Positions 14,341 through 15,149 of a DNA stretch of 15,149 bases are shown here, one piece after another. Position numbers and translations under genes: made by a program. The notes under the pieces were generated by a model that worked only from the letters and a program-made list of their open reading frames with translations, did not search any database and had not been told where the DNA came from. Numbering within the stretch: the stretch's first letter is position 1; the number at the start of each line of letters is the position of its first letter. This DNA is from JBIOWF01 sp044868295 (lineage in GTDB: Bacteria > Actinomycetota > Actinomycetes > Streptosporangiales > Streptosporangiaceae). Location of the stretch: NCBI GenBank assembly GCA_044868295.1, contig JBIOWF010000151.1, positions 1 through 15,149 of the forward strand, in the 5' to 3' direction.

Positions 14341-15149
14341 TCACAGGGGTGCTTCTCGAGGCGCCAGTCTCCGCATGAGGATGAGCCAGCAGCCCGTTCC
14401 GAGAACGGTGAGGGCGAGTGTTTCCCAGCCGAAGACCAGCGAGGTCTGGACGGCGCCCGGCGCCGTCCAGACCGCGACGCACAGGAGGCCGAGCAGAAGA
14501 ACGCCCTCGGCCGAGAGGTAGGCGAGTCTCCAGCCTGGTCGGCCCAGAGCGAGGGGAAGCACTTTGGACCAGGAGATGGTGGCCTTCACGCAGGCGGCGC
14601 CCAGGAACACAACAGCTGTCTGCCCGACCTGGCCGTACTGGATGCCATAGGCCAGGACCAGCACAGTGCCTGTCATCGGGGCGACGGCGGCGAAGCTGAT
14701 CGCTCCCACCGCCGCGAGCAGCAGGGTCGCGCGCACCACATCTCGCCTGATGAGCGCTCTGTCTCCAGAGGCGGCGGCCTGGGCCAGCCGGGGATACAGC
14801 ATTGAGGCGACCGGGCTGATCAGCGTGGTGTACAGGCGGCTGGGCGCTGATGAGATCTTGAGGAATGTCACCAGCATGGGGCCGCCGAGGAAGCCCGCCA
14901 GAGTAAGCACCCCCGACTCCGAGGCCGCCGCCGCCGACGTCCCCGCGGACGCCTTCATGGTGAAGGAGACCAGGCCGGCCGGCAGCGGAACCCGTGTCAC
15001 GGCCGGTCCAAGGTCGGCGAGCACCGCCCGTAGGGATGCCATGCCAAGGATGACCGCTGCCACGAGAGCACCCACCGTCTGGCCGACCAGATAGGCCAGG
15101 GGGCCGGCGACGAGCAGGCCGCTCAGTGAGAGCCCGAACGACAGGGCCG
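14341..15149 (-). CDS. Wzx-like polysaccharide flippase (partial, start beyond window)
   Basis: The frame is open from the stop at 14341 to the right edge, about 268 residues, and its start lies outside. The GTG at 15075 is internal: the frame continues upstream with further hydrophobic sequence. It consists of repeated hydrophobic segments separated by short basic loops, ending in LILMRRLAPREAPL. The segment FLKISSAPSRLYTTLISPVA and the overall pattern resemble the C-terminal half of MOP-superfamily exporters (Wzx, or the lipid II flippase MurJ). Lying beside WecA-like, glycosyltransferase and Wzc-like genes, it most likely flips the lipid-linked repeat unit across the membrane. It converges on the FkbM gene. 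It contains a 31-bp near-perfect palindrome at 14443-14473. Confidence 0.75.
   Translation of the reverse strand, partial: ALSFGLSLSGLLVAGPLAYLVGQTVGALVAAVILGMASLRAVLADLGPAVTRVPLPAGLVSFTMKASAGTSAAAASESGVLTLAGFLGGPMLVTFLKISSAPSRLYTTLISPVASMLYPRLAQAAASGDRALIRRDVVRATLLLAAVGAISFAAVAPMTGTVLVLAYGIQYGQVGQTAVVFLGAACVKATISWSKVLPLALGRPGWRLAYLSAEGVLLLGLLCVAVWTAPGAVQTSLVFGWETLALTVLGTGCWLILMRRLAPREAPL
14443..14473. repeat. 31-bp near-perfect palindrome within the flippase gene
   Basis: GGTCTGGACGGCGCC (14443-14457) and GGCGCCGTCCAGACC (14459-14473) are exact complements with one base between. On the minus strand it encodes VWTAPGAVQT, probably an extracytoplasmic loop between two membrane segments. It could form a strong mRNA hairpin or cruciform, or be a binding site. 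Confidence 0.7.

Noticed and set aside
13933..14805. 290-codon plus-strand frame across the transposase end and flippase
   Set aside because: It is out of frame with the transposase, antisense to the flippase, crosses the IS boundary and has low-complexity composition.

Overview
The window is high-GC DNA with strong G/C preference at third codon positions, GTG starts, leaderless-looking promoters and an MsiK-type sugar-transport ATPase. This fits a filamentous actinomycete, possibly of the Streptosporangiales, but the genus cannot be fixed from the sequence alone. I see no tRNA, rRNA or CRISPR array.

Left part (1-3300). A glutathione-peroxidase-fold thiol peroxidase (394-882) converges on, and overlaps by 11 bp, a LacI-family repressor (872-1861, minus strand). 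The repressor is divergent from a stand-alone ABC importer ATPase of the MsiK/UgpC type (2013-3233). A near-palindromic LacI-type operator touches the repressor's own start codon. The ATPase is closed by a very strong 16-bp-stem terminator (3247-3290).

Central and right part (3300-15149). This is a surface-polysaccharide locus. On the plus strand lie an LCP-family wall-glycan transferase (3447-4481) and a low-molecular-weight tyrosine phosphatase (4485-5075). Facing them is a tightly packed five-gene minus-strand unit, in transcription order: family-4 glycosyltransferase (10807-9509), nucleotide-sugar epimerase (9512-8541), second epimerase/dehydratase (8468-7470), polyprenyl-phosphate sugar-1-phosphate transferase of the WecA/TagO type (7473-6433), and a fused Wzc-type polysaccharide co-polymerase/BY-kinase with a six-tyrosine tail (6429-5053). 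Divergent from it are a second glycosyltransferase (10915-12018) and an FkbM-type methyltransferase (12015-12899). A Wzx-like flippase (14341 to the right edge, minus strand) completes the visible set.

How they fit together (inference): the WecA-like enzyme primes undecaprenyl phosphate, the epimerases supply sugar nucleotides, and the two glycosyltransferases and FkbM build and methylate the repeat unit. The flippase exports it, the kinase/phosphatase pair controls chain length, and the LCP protein may anchor the polymer to peptidoglycan. No Wzy polymerase is visible and it may lie beyond the right edge.

The clearest recent event is a complete ISAs1-family insertion sequence (12875-14272) with imperfect terminal inverted repeats and an exact 8-bp target duplication (TTCGGCTG). 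It landed eight codons before the present FkbM stop and replaced the methyltransferase's last eleven residues with seven encoded by the IS end. The ancestral reading frame can be reconstructed from the two flanks. Other unexplained structures are a 31-bp near-perfect palindrome inside the flippase gene, an 11-bp-stem tetraloop hairpin in the divergent intergenic region, and a 31-bp-period tandem repeat plus hairpin ahead of the LCP gene.
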